A stretch of 64,000 nt of DNA from Marinomonas posidonica_A (GTDB lineage: Bacteria; Pseudomonadota; Gammaproteobacteria; Pseudomonadales; Marinomonadaceae): contig NZ_JBHZSP010000002.1 in the NCBI RefSeq assembly GCF_043643765.1, positions 124,001 through 188,000 on the forward strand, written 5' to 3'. Below the pieces are notes generated by a model that saw only the letters and a list, made by a program, of their open reading frames with translations, was not told the origin of the DNA and did no database searches. Of this stretch, positions 27,066 to 35,646 are shown one piece after another (within the stretch, counting starts at the first letter, position 1; each line of letters opens with the position of its first letter). The position numbers were made by a program, and so were the translations under genes.

Positions 27066-27800
27066 TTACGACATATACATGCCACCGTTGACATGTAAGG
27101 TCTCACCGGTGATGTAAGCAGCGCCTTGCGACGCCAAAAATGCGACAGCTGCCGCAATTTCTTCAGGTTGACCAAGACGAGCGGAAGGCACTTTTTCAAC
27201 CAATTTGGCTTTGTGCTCTTCTGGCAACACCTTAGTCATATCTGTTTCAATAAAGCCTGGGGCAACACAGTTAATCGTAATGCCACGCGAAGCAATTTCA
27301 GCTGCCAAGGAGCGACTAAACCCTTCTAGACCTGCTTTCGCTGCAGAATAGTTAGTTTGTCCACCATTCCCCATAGAGCCAACTACTGAACTAATGCTAA
27401 TCACTCGACCAAATTTTGCCTTGGTCATGCCGCGCAAGCAAGCTTTTGTCACACGGAAGACAGATGTCAAGTTGGTGTTTACCACTTGCTCCCACTCATC
27501 TTCCTTCATGCGCATCATTAAGTTATCGCGAGTAATACCCGCGTTATTCACCAAAATCGTTGGCGCACCGAACTCAGCTGTAATTTCTTTAACAACCGCA
27601 TCGACTGAATCACTGGATGACACATCCAAAACCCAACCCTTACCATTTTCACCTAGGTATTCGCTAATACTTTGCGCACCAGATTCACTAGTAGCTGTTC
27701 CGATTACCGTTGCACCCTGCTCTGCAAGAACGGTTGCGATGGCTTTACCTATGCCGCGTGTCGCTCCTGTCACTAGGGCAATTTTTCCTTCAAGACTCAT
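27066..27800 (-). CDS. fabG: 3-oxoacyl-ACP reductase FabG
   Basis: NADPH-dependent reductase of the elongation cycle; short-chain dehydrogenase fold with 244 residues. TGATRGIGKA binds the cofactor, NNAGIT and the catalytic YSAAKAG are present. GGAGA before ATG 27800 sets the start; an in-frame ATG four codons upstream is less likely. It follows fabD by 35 bases. Confidence 0.96.
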   Translation of the reverse strand: MSLEGKIALVTGATRGIGKAIATVLAEQGATVIGTATSESGAQSISEYLGENGKGWVLDVSSSDSVDAVVKEITAEFGAPTILVNNAGITRDNLMMRMKEDEWEQVVNTNLTSVFRVTKACLRGMTKAKFGRVISISSVVGSMGNGGQTNYSAAKAGLEGFSRSLAAEIASRGITINCVAPGFIETDMTKVLPEEHKAKLVEKVPSARLGQPEEIAAAVAFLASQGAAYITGETLHVNGGMYMS

Positions 27801-27835
27801 GCCTGTCTCCAATATTTACAAATTAAACTGAATAT

Positions 27836-28759
27836 TTATCCAGCCAATGTTGACTCAAAGCCAGCCAAATCTCCAATAGAAGACGCAGCTAGTCCTTTGA
27901 CAATTCGTTTGTTCAATCCACTCAACACCTTGCCAGGACCACACTCAATCGTTGTGGTCACACCCAGCTCAGACAGCAATAACACAGACTGTGTCCACAA
28001 CACTGGTTCACTCAGCTGTGCCACCAAGTTGGCTTTGATAACCTGTGGATCGGAAACGGCCTGACCAGTCACATTTTGCACCAAAGTACAGGTCGGCTCT
28101 TTGAATTCAATCGAATTTAACTTAACCGCCAGTTTTTCACCAGCTGGAATCATTAATTCACAGTGCGATGGTACACTAACAGGTAAAGGCAAAGCACGTT
28201 TAGCTCCGGCCTCTTTTGCGTTTTCCATTGCCGCTTCAACGGCTGCAACATGACCTGCAATAACGACTTGACCAGGGGAGTTGAAGTTTACGGCACTAAC
28301 AATTCCGTCTTCCGCTTCACAGGCTGCGACGACTTTAGCATCATCTAGACCAATGATCGCCGCCATTGCACCTTCACCAGCAGGCACAGCCTGCTGCATA
28401 TATTCACCACGCAACTTAACCAGCGCCACAGCGTCAGCAAAAGCCATCACACCAGAACACACTAAAGCAGAATATTCGCCTAAGCTATGACCTGCGACAT
28501 AAGCAGGCTTTTCACCACCCTGCTGTTCCCATAAACGCCACAAAGCAACACTTGCCGTAAGAAGCGCTGGCTGAGTTTTATCGGTTTGACTGAGTTTCTC
28601 GGCATCATTCTGCACAAGATCCCACAAATCATAACCAAGTACTTCAGACGCTTCAGCAAAAGTTTGCTGAATAATGTCGTGTTTTTCAGCTAAATCAGCC
28701 AACATCCCCAATTGTTGAGAACCTTGCCCAGGAAAAACAAACGCAGTTGTTGTGCTCAT
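27836..28759 (-). CDS. fabD: Malonyl-CoA-ACP transacylase
   Basis: Moves malonyl groups from CoA to ACP. It has 307 residues, with the nucleophile Ser92 in AGHSLGEYSAL, the N-terminal FPGQGSQ motif and the partner histidine in VPSHCELM. The ATG at 28759 overlaps the plsX stop by one base (TGATG) and GAGGAG lies inside plsX, so translation is coupled. In E. coli fabH stands between plsX and fabD; here nothing does. Confidence 0.96.
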   Translation of the reverse strand: MSTTTAFVFPGQGSQQLGMLADLAEKHDIIQQTFAEASEVLGYDLWDLVQNDAEKLSQTDKTQPALLTASVALWRLWEQQGGEKPAYVAGHSLGEYSALVCSGVMAFADAVALVKLRGEYMQQAVPAGEGAMAAIIGLDDAKVVAACEAEDGIVSAVNFNSPGQVVIAGHVAAVEAAMENAKEAGAKRALPLPVSVPSHCELMIPAGEKLAVKLNSIEFKEPTCTLVQNVTGQAVSDPQVIKANLVAQLSEPVLWTQSVLLLSELGVTTTIECGPGKVLSGLNKRIVKGLAASSIGDLAGFESTLAG

Positions 28760-29703
28760 CACATCTCCTCTTTACTAAGTCGCGACTCAATGGCTTTACT
28801 TAAATTAGCCCGCGCAATATCCATTCCATATTCAATCGCCCCAATCATAGCAGGCAGATCAGAGCGACCATGACCTTTTACCAAATTGCCACGCACACCC
28901 ACTAAACAAGCACCATGGCGACGTTCAGTTTGGTAAAAAGTCTCAAAAACAGGCACTACTTGTTTTGAATCACCAAATTTATTCATTAAAAAAGACAACA
29001 GACCTTCCGAAGCTTTTAGGACAGCATTGCCCACCATACCATCACAAACAATGACATTTTTTTCACCTTCAAATAAATCTGTACCTTCAGCATACCCTAA
29101 ATAATTAGGCCAACTCTTATCAATTAAAAGGCCATCCGCCTCTTTTATTACCACACTGCCCTTTGAACTCTCTACACCAACGTTGAGCAAGCCTACGTTG
29201 GGAATCTCATCACTTAACGCTTCGACGTACGCCGCCCCTAGCTCAGCAAAACCAACCAACATAGACGCAGGACAATGCACATTGGCACCCAAGTCCACCA
29301 AACATCTAAGCGGGTTTGAATACAATTCACGAATCAAGGCCGGATACAATTTAGGACGAATAACACCCAATAAATGCCTCGCCAAAGCCACCATGACACC
29401 TGTATTCCCCAGCGTTACGACAACATCAGCTGCGCCCGATGACAAAGCGTTAATGGATTGATAGAGAGAAGTGTCGTGTCGACGAAATAAGGATAAAACA
29501 ATGTCTTCATCCGCTTTAATTACATCGCGGCAAGCGATCAATGTTAAGCGATCATGATGTGCAGGCAGATCAAGCCCATCAACTGGAGTGTAGTAAAGAG
29601 TGATGACGACACCCGGATATTGAGCCAATATCGAGACCGCACCCTCAAAAGCAATGCGGGGACCTAAGTCCCCGCCCATAGCGTCTAAAGCTACCCTGAT
29701 CAT
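28759..29703 (-). CDS. plsX: Phosphate acyltransferase PlsX
   Basis: Makes acyl-phosphate from acyl-ACP for phospholipid synthesis at the membrane surface. 314 residues, starting IRVALDAMGGDLGP, with LGNTGVMVALA and CDGMVGNAVLKASEG as family blocks. It is 11 bases behind rpmF, the conserved rpmF-plsX pair. Somewhat shorter than E. coli PlsX (about 356), mostly at the C-terminus. Confidence 0.95.
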   Translation of the reverse strand: MIRVALDAMGGDLGPRIAFEGAVSILAQYPGVVITLYYTPVDGLDLPAHHDRLTLIACRDVIKADEDIVLSLFRRHDTSLYQSINALSSGAADVVVTLGNTGVMVALARHLLGVIRPKLYPALIRELYSNPLRCLVDLGANVHCPASMLVGFAELGAAYVEALSDEIPNVGLLNVGVESSKGSVVIKEADGLLIDKSWPNYLGYAEGTDLFEGEKNVIVCDGMVGNAVLKASEGLLSFLMNKFGDSKQVVPVFETFYQTERRHGACLVGVRGNLVKGHGRSDLPAMIGAIEYGMDIARANLSKAIESRLSKEEM

Positions 29704-29714
29704 GGGTATCTTAG

Positions 29715-29894
29715 TTACTCACCTTTAGGGGCGATAACTTGACGGCCACGGTAAAAGCCGTCTGCAGAAATGTGGTGACGGCGGTGAAGTTCACCAGTTG
29801 TCTTTTCTACAGATAGTGTTGCGCTAGTCAAAGCATCGTGTGAACGACGCTGGCCGCGACGTGAACGAGTTACTTTACTTTTTTGTACTGCCAT
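29715..29894 (-). CDS. rpmF: 50S ribosomal protein L32
   Basis: A 59-residue basic protein read directly from the minus strand, from ATG 29894 to TAA 29715. It begins MAVQKSKVTRSRRGQRRSHD and contains HRRHHISADGFYRGRQV, the L32 signature. The zinc cysteines of some L32 forms are absent, as in other gammaproteobacteria. GGAGCTCC-like sequence gives the ribosome-binding site. It lies between yceD and plsX in the classic order. Confidence 0.96.
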   Translation of the reverse strand: MAVQKSKVTRSRRGQRRSHDALTSATLSVEKTTGELHRRHHISADGFYRGRQVIAPKGE

Positions 29895-29911
29895 TTTTGG
29901 AGCTCCTAACT

Positions 29912-30433
29912 TTACTTAGCCTTTAATTGGGCCAATATACTAAATGGATTCGGTTTTTCGTCATCCGCTGCGTCATCGGTAGACGATGCATACTTTTGAG
30001 TTGTTGGGTTGCAACCACTTTCGTCGTGATAAGCGACTATAGGTAAAGCGAGTATAATTTCTTGCTCAACCATGTCTGCCAGAATTACTTCACCATCGGT
30101 CATGACAACAGGATCGTAATTCGCTGGTAGATTTTTCGCATGGTCTTCGTCATAGACGAACCCCAATGCAAGATCAACCTCCAAATCATGATCAACCGCA
30201 CCCATACAACGCTGACAAACAACCTGTACATTTGCAGTTAATGATCCGGTAGCAATATATCGCCTATCCTCATCAACTCTAAAGTCTAAATGTATAAATG
30301 CATTACCCTCATCAGAGGCTAAAATAGCACACAACTCCTTAAATTGATTAAGGGGCATGTTCCCTTCAAATGCCAACTCATTGTTAGCATATTTACGAGG
30401 GTCAAAATATTTAGGTAATGTGTCATTTAACAT
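29912..30433 (-). CDS. yceD: YceD/DUF177 family protein (23S rRNA accumulation protein)
   Basis: About 173 residues of the DUF177 family, always next to rpmF. A CxxC pair (VVCQRCMG) and the conserved ILADMVEQEIILALPIVAYH are present, and the tail KPNPFSILAQLK matches the E. coli protein. E. coli YceD affects 23S rRNA accumulation; the mechanism is unclear. ATG 30433 is preferred because homologues start near LPKYFDP; an in-frame TTG at 30454 also exists. It is the first gene of the rpmF-fab operon. Confidence 0.9.
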   Translation of the reverse strand: MLNDTLPKYFDPRKYANNELAFEGNMPLNQFKELCAILASDEGNAFIHLDFRVDEDRRYIATGSLTANVQVVCQRCMGAVDHDLEVDLALGFVYDEDHAKNLPANYDPVVMTDGEVILADMVEQEIILALPIVAYHDESGCNPTTQKYASSTDDAADDEKPNPFSILAQLKAK

Positions 30434-30571
30434 GGCGGCAAATGATATTGCCAAGGGGCGCCATTGTCAAAGTCTAAGTACGCTTTAAACGCTTTTTTTC
30501 ACTTTATTTTGAAACAGATAGGCAAAAAAAAGTAAAATTCATTCACTCCACTACAATCTGGTTAAATTAAC

Positions 30572-31204
30572 ATGCAAAAAACCATCATTCTAGGCTCGTC
30601 CTCTCCATATCGAAAGGCGTTACTAGAACGCTTACAGCTCACATTTGAATGCCTATCACCAAACATAGACGAACAAGTTCACCCAGCAGAAACACCGCAA
30701 CAGCTAGTAGCACGACTCAGTATCGAAAAAGCCAAAGCCGTTGCCAAACAACTAACACAACAAAAGACATCAAAAAATGACGTTTGCTATATCATCATTG
30801 CATCAGATCAAGTCGCTGTTTTAGACGATGCCATTCTTGGCAAACCACATACCAGCCACAGAGCCATTCAACAACTTAAAGAATTCAGTGGACGTAAAGT
30901 CAGCTTTTTAACTGGGCTATGTGTTTACAACAGCATCACCAACAATTATGAATACAGCTTGAGTCAGTATGATGTGCATTTTCGCACCTTAAGTGATACG
31001 GAAATAAAGCACTATATTGAGATTGAACAACCACTTGATTGTGCAGGCAGTTTCAAGTGTGAAGGGTTAGGGGTCACCCTGTTTGAGAAAATGGCAGGCA
31101 ATGACCCAAATTCATTGATCGGCCTACCATTGATTGAGTTGTGTCGATTACTTAGAAACCAGGGCATTAACCCTTTGGAAATGAGTGATAAACCGATTGA
31201 TTAG
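30572..31204 (+). CDS. Maf family nucleotide pyrophosphatase (YceF-like)
   Basis: House-cleaning nucleoside triphosphate pyrophosphatase, 210 residues. The Maf motif GSSSPYRKALLERL opens the protein, and ASDQVAVLDD and the C-terminal GNDPNSLIGLP are family marks. By position, divergent from yceD-rpmF, it is the YceF type that prefers 7-methyl-GTP. Its 3' end overlaps the convergent patatin gene by 38 bases. Confidence 0.92.
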   Translation: MQKTIILGSSSPYRKALLERLQLTFECLSPNIDEQVHPAETPQQLVARLSIEKAKAVAKQLTQQKTSKNDVCYIIIASDQVAVLDDAILGKPHTSHRAIQQLKEFSGRKVSFLTGLCVYNSITNNYEYSLSQYDVHFRTLSDTEIKHYIEIEQPLDCAGSFKCEGLGVTLFEKMAGNDPNSLIGLPLIELCRLLRNQGINPLEMSDKPID

Positions 31205-32099
31205 ACTCGAGATCGGTGATCGCCTTACGAGCAACCTCATAACCAAATTCAACTAACTCTTCAGCTCGCCAAAATTCATAGAAGCCTGAAATGTCTTTCG
31301 GTATGGATATCAACAAATCTGGTGGATAACCTGCCAGTTTGTATTGCGTTAGCGACTCCTGCATGGTTTCAAACATCATGTTAATGGTTTGCAATCGCCC
31401 CCAGCTTTCAGCGTCATAATTTGCCTCCACTTCGTCTTGCTTGTGCTTAGAAAATAAGCTTTTTGCACTGCTCCACCAAGCAGGACCATCACCTTCAGCT
31501 TCTTCCTCTTTTTCTGCCATACGAGCAAGATTATCAGCAGGCCCATTTAAATCCACAGCAATAATATAATCAGCTCCAACCGGCACAGACGGAATAATTG
31601 GCAGTGGATTCAATACACCACCATCGACATACTTACGACCATTAATCGAAACAGGAGACACAATAGACGGAATGGCAGATGATGCACGCATTGCACTGAT
31701 TAAATCACCACGCTGAAACCAAAATTCCTTTTGGTACAGCAGATCAACCGCAACCGCGGTGTAATCTATTGGTAATTCCTCTATTGAGGGAGTACCAATA
31801 ATTTCTTCAATCCTCTCAAAAAATTTATCACCCTTAATATAGCCGCCATTGAAAATGGACATATCCAGAAGTCTGAGCACGCTCACTTTATCTAAAGACA
31901 ATGCCCATTCTTTATATTCATCAAAGCATCCCGCGGCATAGGCGCCACCGACAATAGCCCCAATGGAACAACCTGAAATACTAACAATATCGTAACCTTG
32001 TTCTTCAATTGCCTGTATCACGCCAATATGTGCATGACCACGCGCCGCGCCACTTCCCAAAACCAAAGAAACCGTTTTTTTCCTTTCAACTTTTTCCAT
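31167..32099 (-). CDS. Patatin-like phospholipase, RssA type
   Basis: 310 residues, distinct from the patatin at 5205. The oxyanion loop GSGAARGHAHIG, nucleophile motif GCSIG and dyad YVDGGVLNPLP are complete. Length and sequence fit the RssA/YchK group, cytosolic, function unproven. Residues about 200-230 form a charged insertion (MAEKEEEAEG). It is followed upstream by the DUF4892 gene on the same strand, 14 bases away. Confidence 0.87.
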   Translation of the reverse strand: MEKVERKKTVSLVLGSGAARGHAHIGVIQAIEEQGYDIVSISGCSIGAIVGGAYAAGCFDEYKEWALSLDKVSVLRLLDMSIFNGGYIKGDKFFERIEEIIGTPSIEELPIDYTAVAVDLLYQKEFWFQRGDLISAMRASSAIPSIVSPVSINGRKYVDGGVLNPLPIIPSVPVGADYIIAVDLNGPADNLARMAEKEEEAEGDGPAWWSSAKSLFSKHKQDEVEANYDAESWGRLQTINMMFETMQESLTQYKLAGYPPDLLISIPKDISGFYEFWRAEELVEFGYEVARKAITDLESNQSVYHSFPKG

Positions 32100-32113
32100 G
32101 TTACTTCCTAAAA

Positions 32114-32908
32114 CTATGGCCTAGCCACCACAAAACTCACTCGATCCACACCAAGAGACACTCGCCCCATATCGGCTACATTAATAAAACGCACTTTTTC
32201 CGCCAAACGCACTCCCAGTCCAGAAATCAAATCTTCAATATAACGATCTCCAACATTCACCGCGGACTCTCTATCTTGTTGCTGACTGGTGACAAAACCA
32301 ATGACTGATTGCCCAGCAGGCAAGTCAGTTAAAAAACGACGGATACGTGGTATGTCTTTTATATCATGTTGCGCCATGACATTAGCAACCGCCATATCTT
32401 CGTTAGGCATAGCCACTTGATCTAAACGCACCATGACATCACCCGCACCACGACGGTTTACATACAATATTTGATATAAACCGCTGGCCGTTTTCACCAC
32501 CAATAAAGACTGACTTTGATCTGAGCCATATAACAAGTAATCGTCAAAAAAGTTATTTGCCCAAGCATTACTGCTACCACAACTACGACTCTGACATTCA
32601 AACAAGACCTGATGATTATTTTTCGTTAATTCAGCGTAATAGTGTTGATAAACATCGGTTAAAAGCGCGTTACGATCAATTTTATACAAGGAAGTCACAA
32701 GGTTTCCAGTTAAACGCTCAACCTTCTCAGGCTCCCAACCACGCCCCGATCGTTGAATTTTTGCTAATGGCACTTCAACCGACACTGCCTGCTCGGAACG
32801 GCTTTTGACCAACTGCGCATCTCGGTAACTCTCTATCCCCAATGAATCAGCAAACGTAAAGCTCGCCCATGAAAGACCTAACAATGCAAAAAGACTGAGC
32901 TTCACCAT
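32114..32908 (-). CDS. DUF4892 domain-containing secreted protein
   Basis: 264 residues from ATG 32908, with a clean signal peptide (KLSLFALLGLSWASFTFA). The mature part fits DUF4892, a family found in Pseudomonas and relatives; the last third repeats an OmpA-like alternation (VGDRYIEDLISGLGVRLAEKV). A cysteine pair (FECQSRSCG) may form a disulfide in the periplasm. No function known. An open frame to 33031 overlaps the neighbouring hydrolase gene and was not used. Confidence 0.72.
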   Translation of the reverse strand: MVKLSLFALLGLSWASFTFADSLGIESYRDAQLVKSRSEQAVSVEVPLAKIQRSGRGWEPEKVERLTGNLVTSLYKIDRNALLTDVYQHYYAELTKNNHQVLFECQSRSCGSSNAWANNFFDDYLLYGSDQSQSLLVVKTASGLYQILYVNRRGAGDVMVRLDQVAMPNEDMAVANVMAQHDIKDIPRIRRFLTDLPAGQSVIGFVTSQQQDRESAVNVGDRYIEDLISGLGVRLAEKVRFINVADMGRVSLGVDRVSFVVARP

Positions 32909-32945
32909 AATTTTTTTACCCTTACACAAGCTAGCCTGTGGCAAA

Positions 32946-33809
32946 TTAATTTTGATCAATAAATTGCTTAATTTCAGCGGCCACCTCAAAACTACTTTCA
33001 GGCTCCAAATGGAAATGATGATTCCCATCAAGCCACTTCATTTTCACCCAAGGAAACTGTTTTATACGCTGATCGACCGCTTCTGGATGGCTTTGATATA
33101 TGCCGTCTTTTGCCAACAAGACCAAGGTTGGGCACTTAATTTCTTGAATAAACGCTTCAACACCGGCTTCATCCATACGAAACGGTGACGGAAACGTCAG
33201 TTTTATATCATGACGCCAAACCCAGCGTTGTGATGCCGCCAATCTAGCCCCTCGATCCACCAAACTTTGCGAAGCGGATTTAGAAAGTTTAGTAAACCCT
33301 TCCATTCTCGCCAGCACCATCGCCTCTTCTGATGGATAGCCCGTTTCTCTACCTTGCTTTAGTTTGGCCATTTTATTTACAGCTCGCTGCAAATGACCGA
33401 CTCGCTCAGAAGCCGTCCCACTCATTGGCCCAACATTATCCAAGACAATCAAACCGCGAACTTTATCCGGAGCGATTGCGGCCACCAACATAGCAACAGC
33501 GCCACCCATGCTGTGTCCTATCAACCACACACTTTGTTTAGATTGATTTAATACCGACACCACATCCAGAACATAATCCCATAAATGATAAAAGCTACCC
33601 ACCGAACGATGATTCGATAATCCGTGCCCCGCCAAATCTAATGCGGTATGAGAATAATCAGACAAATAAGGAGCAAGTTGACTAAAGCTGGCGGCGTTAT
33701 CTAACCAGCCATGGAGGGATAAAATTTTAATGTCAGAAGTATCTTTAGATAGCCATTGGATGGCTGCTAGCTCGGTATGCGCCAGCTTATATACGATGTC
33801 ATGCCCCAT
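32946..33809 (-). CDS. Alpha/beta-fold hydrolase
   Basis: 287 residues. The nucleophile elbow is Ser100 in IGHSMGGAVA; LHGWLDNAASF supplies the oxyanion HG motif, and the catalytic histidine lies in LDGNHHFHLEPE. It resembles the MEST/serine hydrolase-like family. No lid or signal peptide is apparent. ATG 33809 (MGHDIVYK) is preferred to a start five codons upstream. Substrate unknown. It belongs to a minus-strand run from gpsA to the DUF4892 gene. Confidence 0.85.
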   Translation of the reverse strand: MGHDIVYKLAHTELAAIQWLSKDTSDIKILSLHGWLDNAASFSQLAPYLSDYSHTALDLAGHGLSNHRSVGSFYHLWDYVLDVVSVLNQSKQSVWLIGHSMGGAVAMLVAAIAPDKVRGLIVLDNVGPMSGTASERVGHLQRAVNKMAKLKQGRETGYPSEEAMVLARMEGFTKLSKSASQSLVDRGARLAASQRWVWRHDIKLTFPSPFRMDEAGVEAFIQEIKCPTLVLLAKDGIYQSHPEAVDQRIKQFPWVKMKWLDGNHHFHLEPESSFEVAAEIKQFIDQN

Positions 33810-33843
33810 AATACGTACTACCAATCTATGAGCGTTATTATCA

Positions 33844-34323
33844 TTACCTAGGGGAAGTATACCAACGAAATTGACAGCACGCTGGTGCTAAAAAATCCCC
33901 TTCTAAAGCCGCCATGGTGGCCGTTGTCATAGCAAATTGAAGCGGTAATGGCTCATCACTTAAATATTCCACAAGCTGTTGCGCAAAGGGCTGATGTGTC
34001 ACCAACAAAATAGACTCGCTATCCTGCTGCTGCAACCAGTCCACCACATCAGCCGGATGGCCGGATGGCGTTATCTTCGACGCCGTATCAAAAGACACGC
34101 TTACATCTAACTGAGCCAAAAAAGTTTTCGCCGTCTGTTGAGCCCGAACATACGGACTAACAAACACGCGATCAAACACCTCAGATTTTGCTATGAAAGC
34201 TTGCGCCGCAGATTTTACCTCTGCTACCCCAAGATCGGTTAACTCCCTTAACTCATCTCCACCACGACAATAAGGCGCAGCGTTACCATGACGCAAAACA
34301 TAAAGGCGCTTAGGCTTCATCAT
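33844..34323 (-). CDS. sixA: Phosphohistidine phosphatase SixA
   Basis: Histidine-phosphatase superfamily enzyme, about 159 residues. YVLRHGNA is the RHG catalytic motif, SPYVRAQQTA follows, and LVTHQPF holds the second histidine. E. coli SixA removes phosphate from NPr of the nitrogen PTS. Tandem ATGs start the gene inside the end of the DUF4389 gene (14-base overlap). Confidence 0.88.
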   Translation of the reverse strand: MMKPKRLYVLRHGNAAPYCRGGDELRELTDLGVAEVKSAAQAFIAKSEVFDRVFVSPYVRAQQTAKTFLAQLDVSVSFDTASKITPSGHPADVVDWLQQQDSESILLVTHQPFAQQLVEYLSDEPLPLQFAMTTATMAALEGDFLAPACCQFRWYTSPR

Positions 34324-34594
34324 CAGAGTTTACTGGCGGCCAAGGCTGAAAAGGAAACGGCTTTTCCTCATCCGCATAAGACAAATAAGCAAATATTTGA
34401 CCGATAAAGGCTGAGGCATTTGTTAACCAATAAGCCAAAGTAACAGGCTCATGCTTTGAACCTAACTTTACCAAGCTGACCAACACCACTAAGATGCCAA
34501 ATACCGTTAGCGCCAAGTTTAGAACAAACCAATAAAACACCATAAAGATCAAACGAAACCAAAAGTCTTGTTTAGCATAACCTGGTTTAGACAT
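34310..34594 (-). CDS. DUF4389 domain-containing membrane protein
   Basis: 94 residues from ATG 34594, with one long hydrophobic stretch FWFRLIFMVFYWFVLNLALT and a second segment ending in VSLVK, then a proline-rich C-terminus FPFQPWPP. This layout fits DUF4389 proteins linked to gpsA and sixA in Pseudomonas. Function unknown. It overlaps both gpsA (8 bases) and sixA (14 bases), so the three are one transcript. Confidence 0.78.
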   Translation of the reverse strand: MSKPGYAKQDFWFRLIFMVFYWFVLNLALTVFGILVVLVSLVKLGSKHEPVTLAYWLTNASAFIGQIFAYLSYADEEKPFPFQPWPPVNSDDEA

Positions 34595-35618
34595 GTTTAT
34601 TCTCCTCATTCGTCGCAAATTCAACATCCCACTTCTGCTCACCTGTCATCATAGAACCGATAAGAGAGTCCAAAGTAGCACCGTCAAAAATCAATTTAAA
34701 CAAACCTTCTGCAAGCGGCATATAAAGACCATGTTTATGAGCTTCTTCTACCACCATTTTCAGTGTATTAACCCCTTCTGCCACTTCGCCAATCGAGCCA
34801 ATCGCTTCTTCTAAGTTTTGGCCAGACCCAATCGCAAAACCAACTCGATAGTTACGACTTAATGGAGAGGTACAAGTCGCGATCAAATCGCCCATGCCAG
34901 CTAGACCTAAAAAAGTCATCGGATTGGCACCGAAGTGCACAGCGAAGCGACTCATTTCAGCCAAACTACGCGTCATGATCATCGACATGGTATTTTCGCC
35001 CACTTTAAGCGCTTTTGCCAAACCACAAACAATCGCATAAATGTTTTTTAATGCACCGGCTAATTCCACACCCTTGCTGTCAGCATTTTCATATACACGA
35101 AAGGTTGGCGATTTAAGTAACTCTATCACTCGATGACGAACTAAGTCATCAGAACTGGCAATAACCGACCCTGTAATCTGACCAGCCGCAATCTCTTTGG
35201 CTAAATTAGGGCCACTTAACACCCCAATTTTTTGCGTTACAGCATTTCGCTTCAGCACATCGCTCATCAATTCAAAGCGATTCGGGTTGAATCCCTTAGT
35301 CGTGCTAATCAGGATCTTATCTGCTGTCAGCAGAGGCTCTATACGCTCAACCACTTGCTCAAAAGATTTAGAAGGAATGGACACAAATACGGTATCACTG
35401 TCACGTATCGCTTGCTCCAAATTACTGGTAGCCAACAGCTCTCGATGCAAAGGAGCATTAGGAAGATAGCGACTGTTCAGCCCAGTTAAATTAATTTCTT
35501 CTACTTGCTGCTCGTTACGCATCCACTGACTGACTTGGTGACCATTCGTTGCCATAATATTGGCTAATGCGGTACCAAAACTTCCGCCACCTAAAACACA
35601 TACTGAATGCTTAATCAT
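34587..35618 (-). CDS. gpsA: Glycerol-3-phosphate dehydrogenase [NAD(P)+]
   Basis: Reduces dihydroxyacetone phosphate to sn-glycerol-3-phosphate for phospholipids. 343 residues from ATG 35618. The cofactor loop is CVLGGGSFGTALA, and the catalytic lysine is in ELAGALKNIYAI; AGMGDLIATCTSPLSRN is the substrate-binding block. Seven codons upstream another start exists, but GGTTC/GAACC-like sequence gives no clear SD there; I prefer MIKHSVC. Confidence 0.95.
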   Translation of the reverse strand: MIKHSVCVLGGGSFGTALANIMATNGHQVSQWMRNEQQVEEINLTGLNSRYLPNAPLHRELLATSNLEQAIRDSDTVFVSIPSKSFEQVVERIEPLLTADKILISTTKGFNPNRFELMSDVLKRNAVTQKIGVLSGPNLAKEIAAGQITGSVIASSDDLVRHRVIELLKSPTFRVYENADSKGVELAGALKNIYAIVCGLAKALKVGENTMSMIMTRSLAEMSRFAVHFGANPMTFLGLAGMGDLIATCTSPLSRNYRVGFAIGSGQNLEEAIGSIGEVAEGVNTLKMVVEEAHKHGLYMPLAEGLFKLIFDGATLDSLIGSMMTGEQKWDVEFATNEENKHV

Positions 35619-35646
35619 GATCGGTTCCTTTCTTGTCATCTTAACA

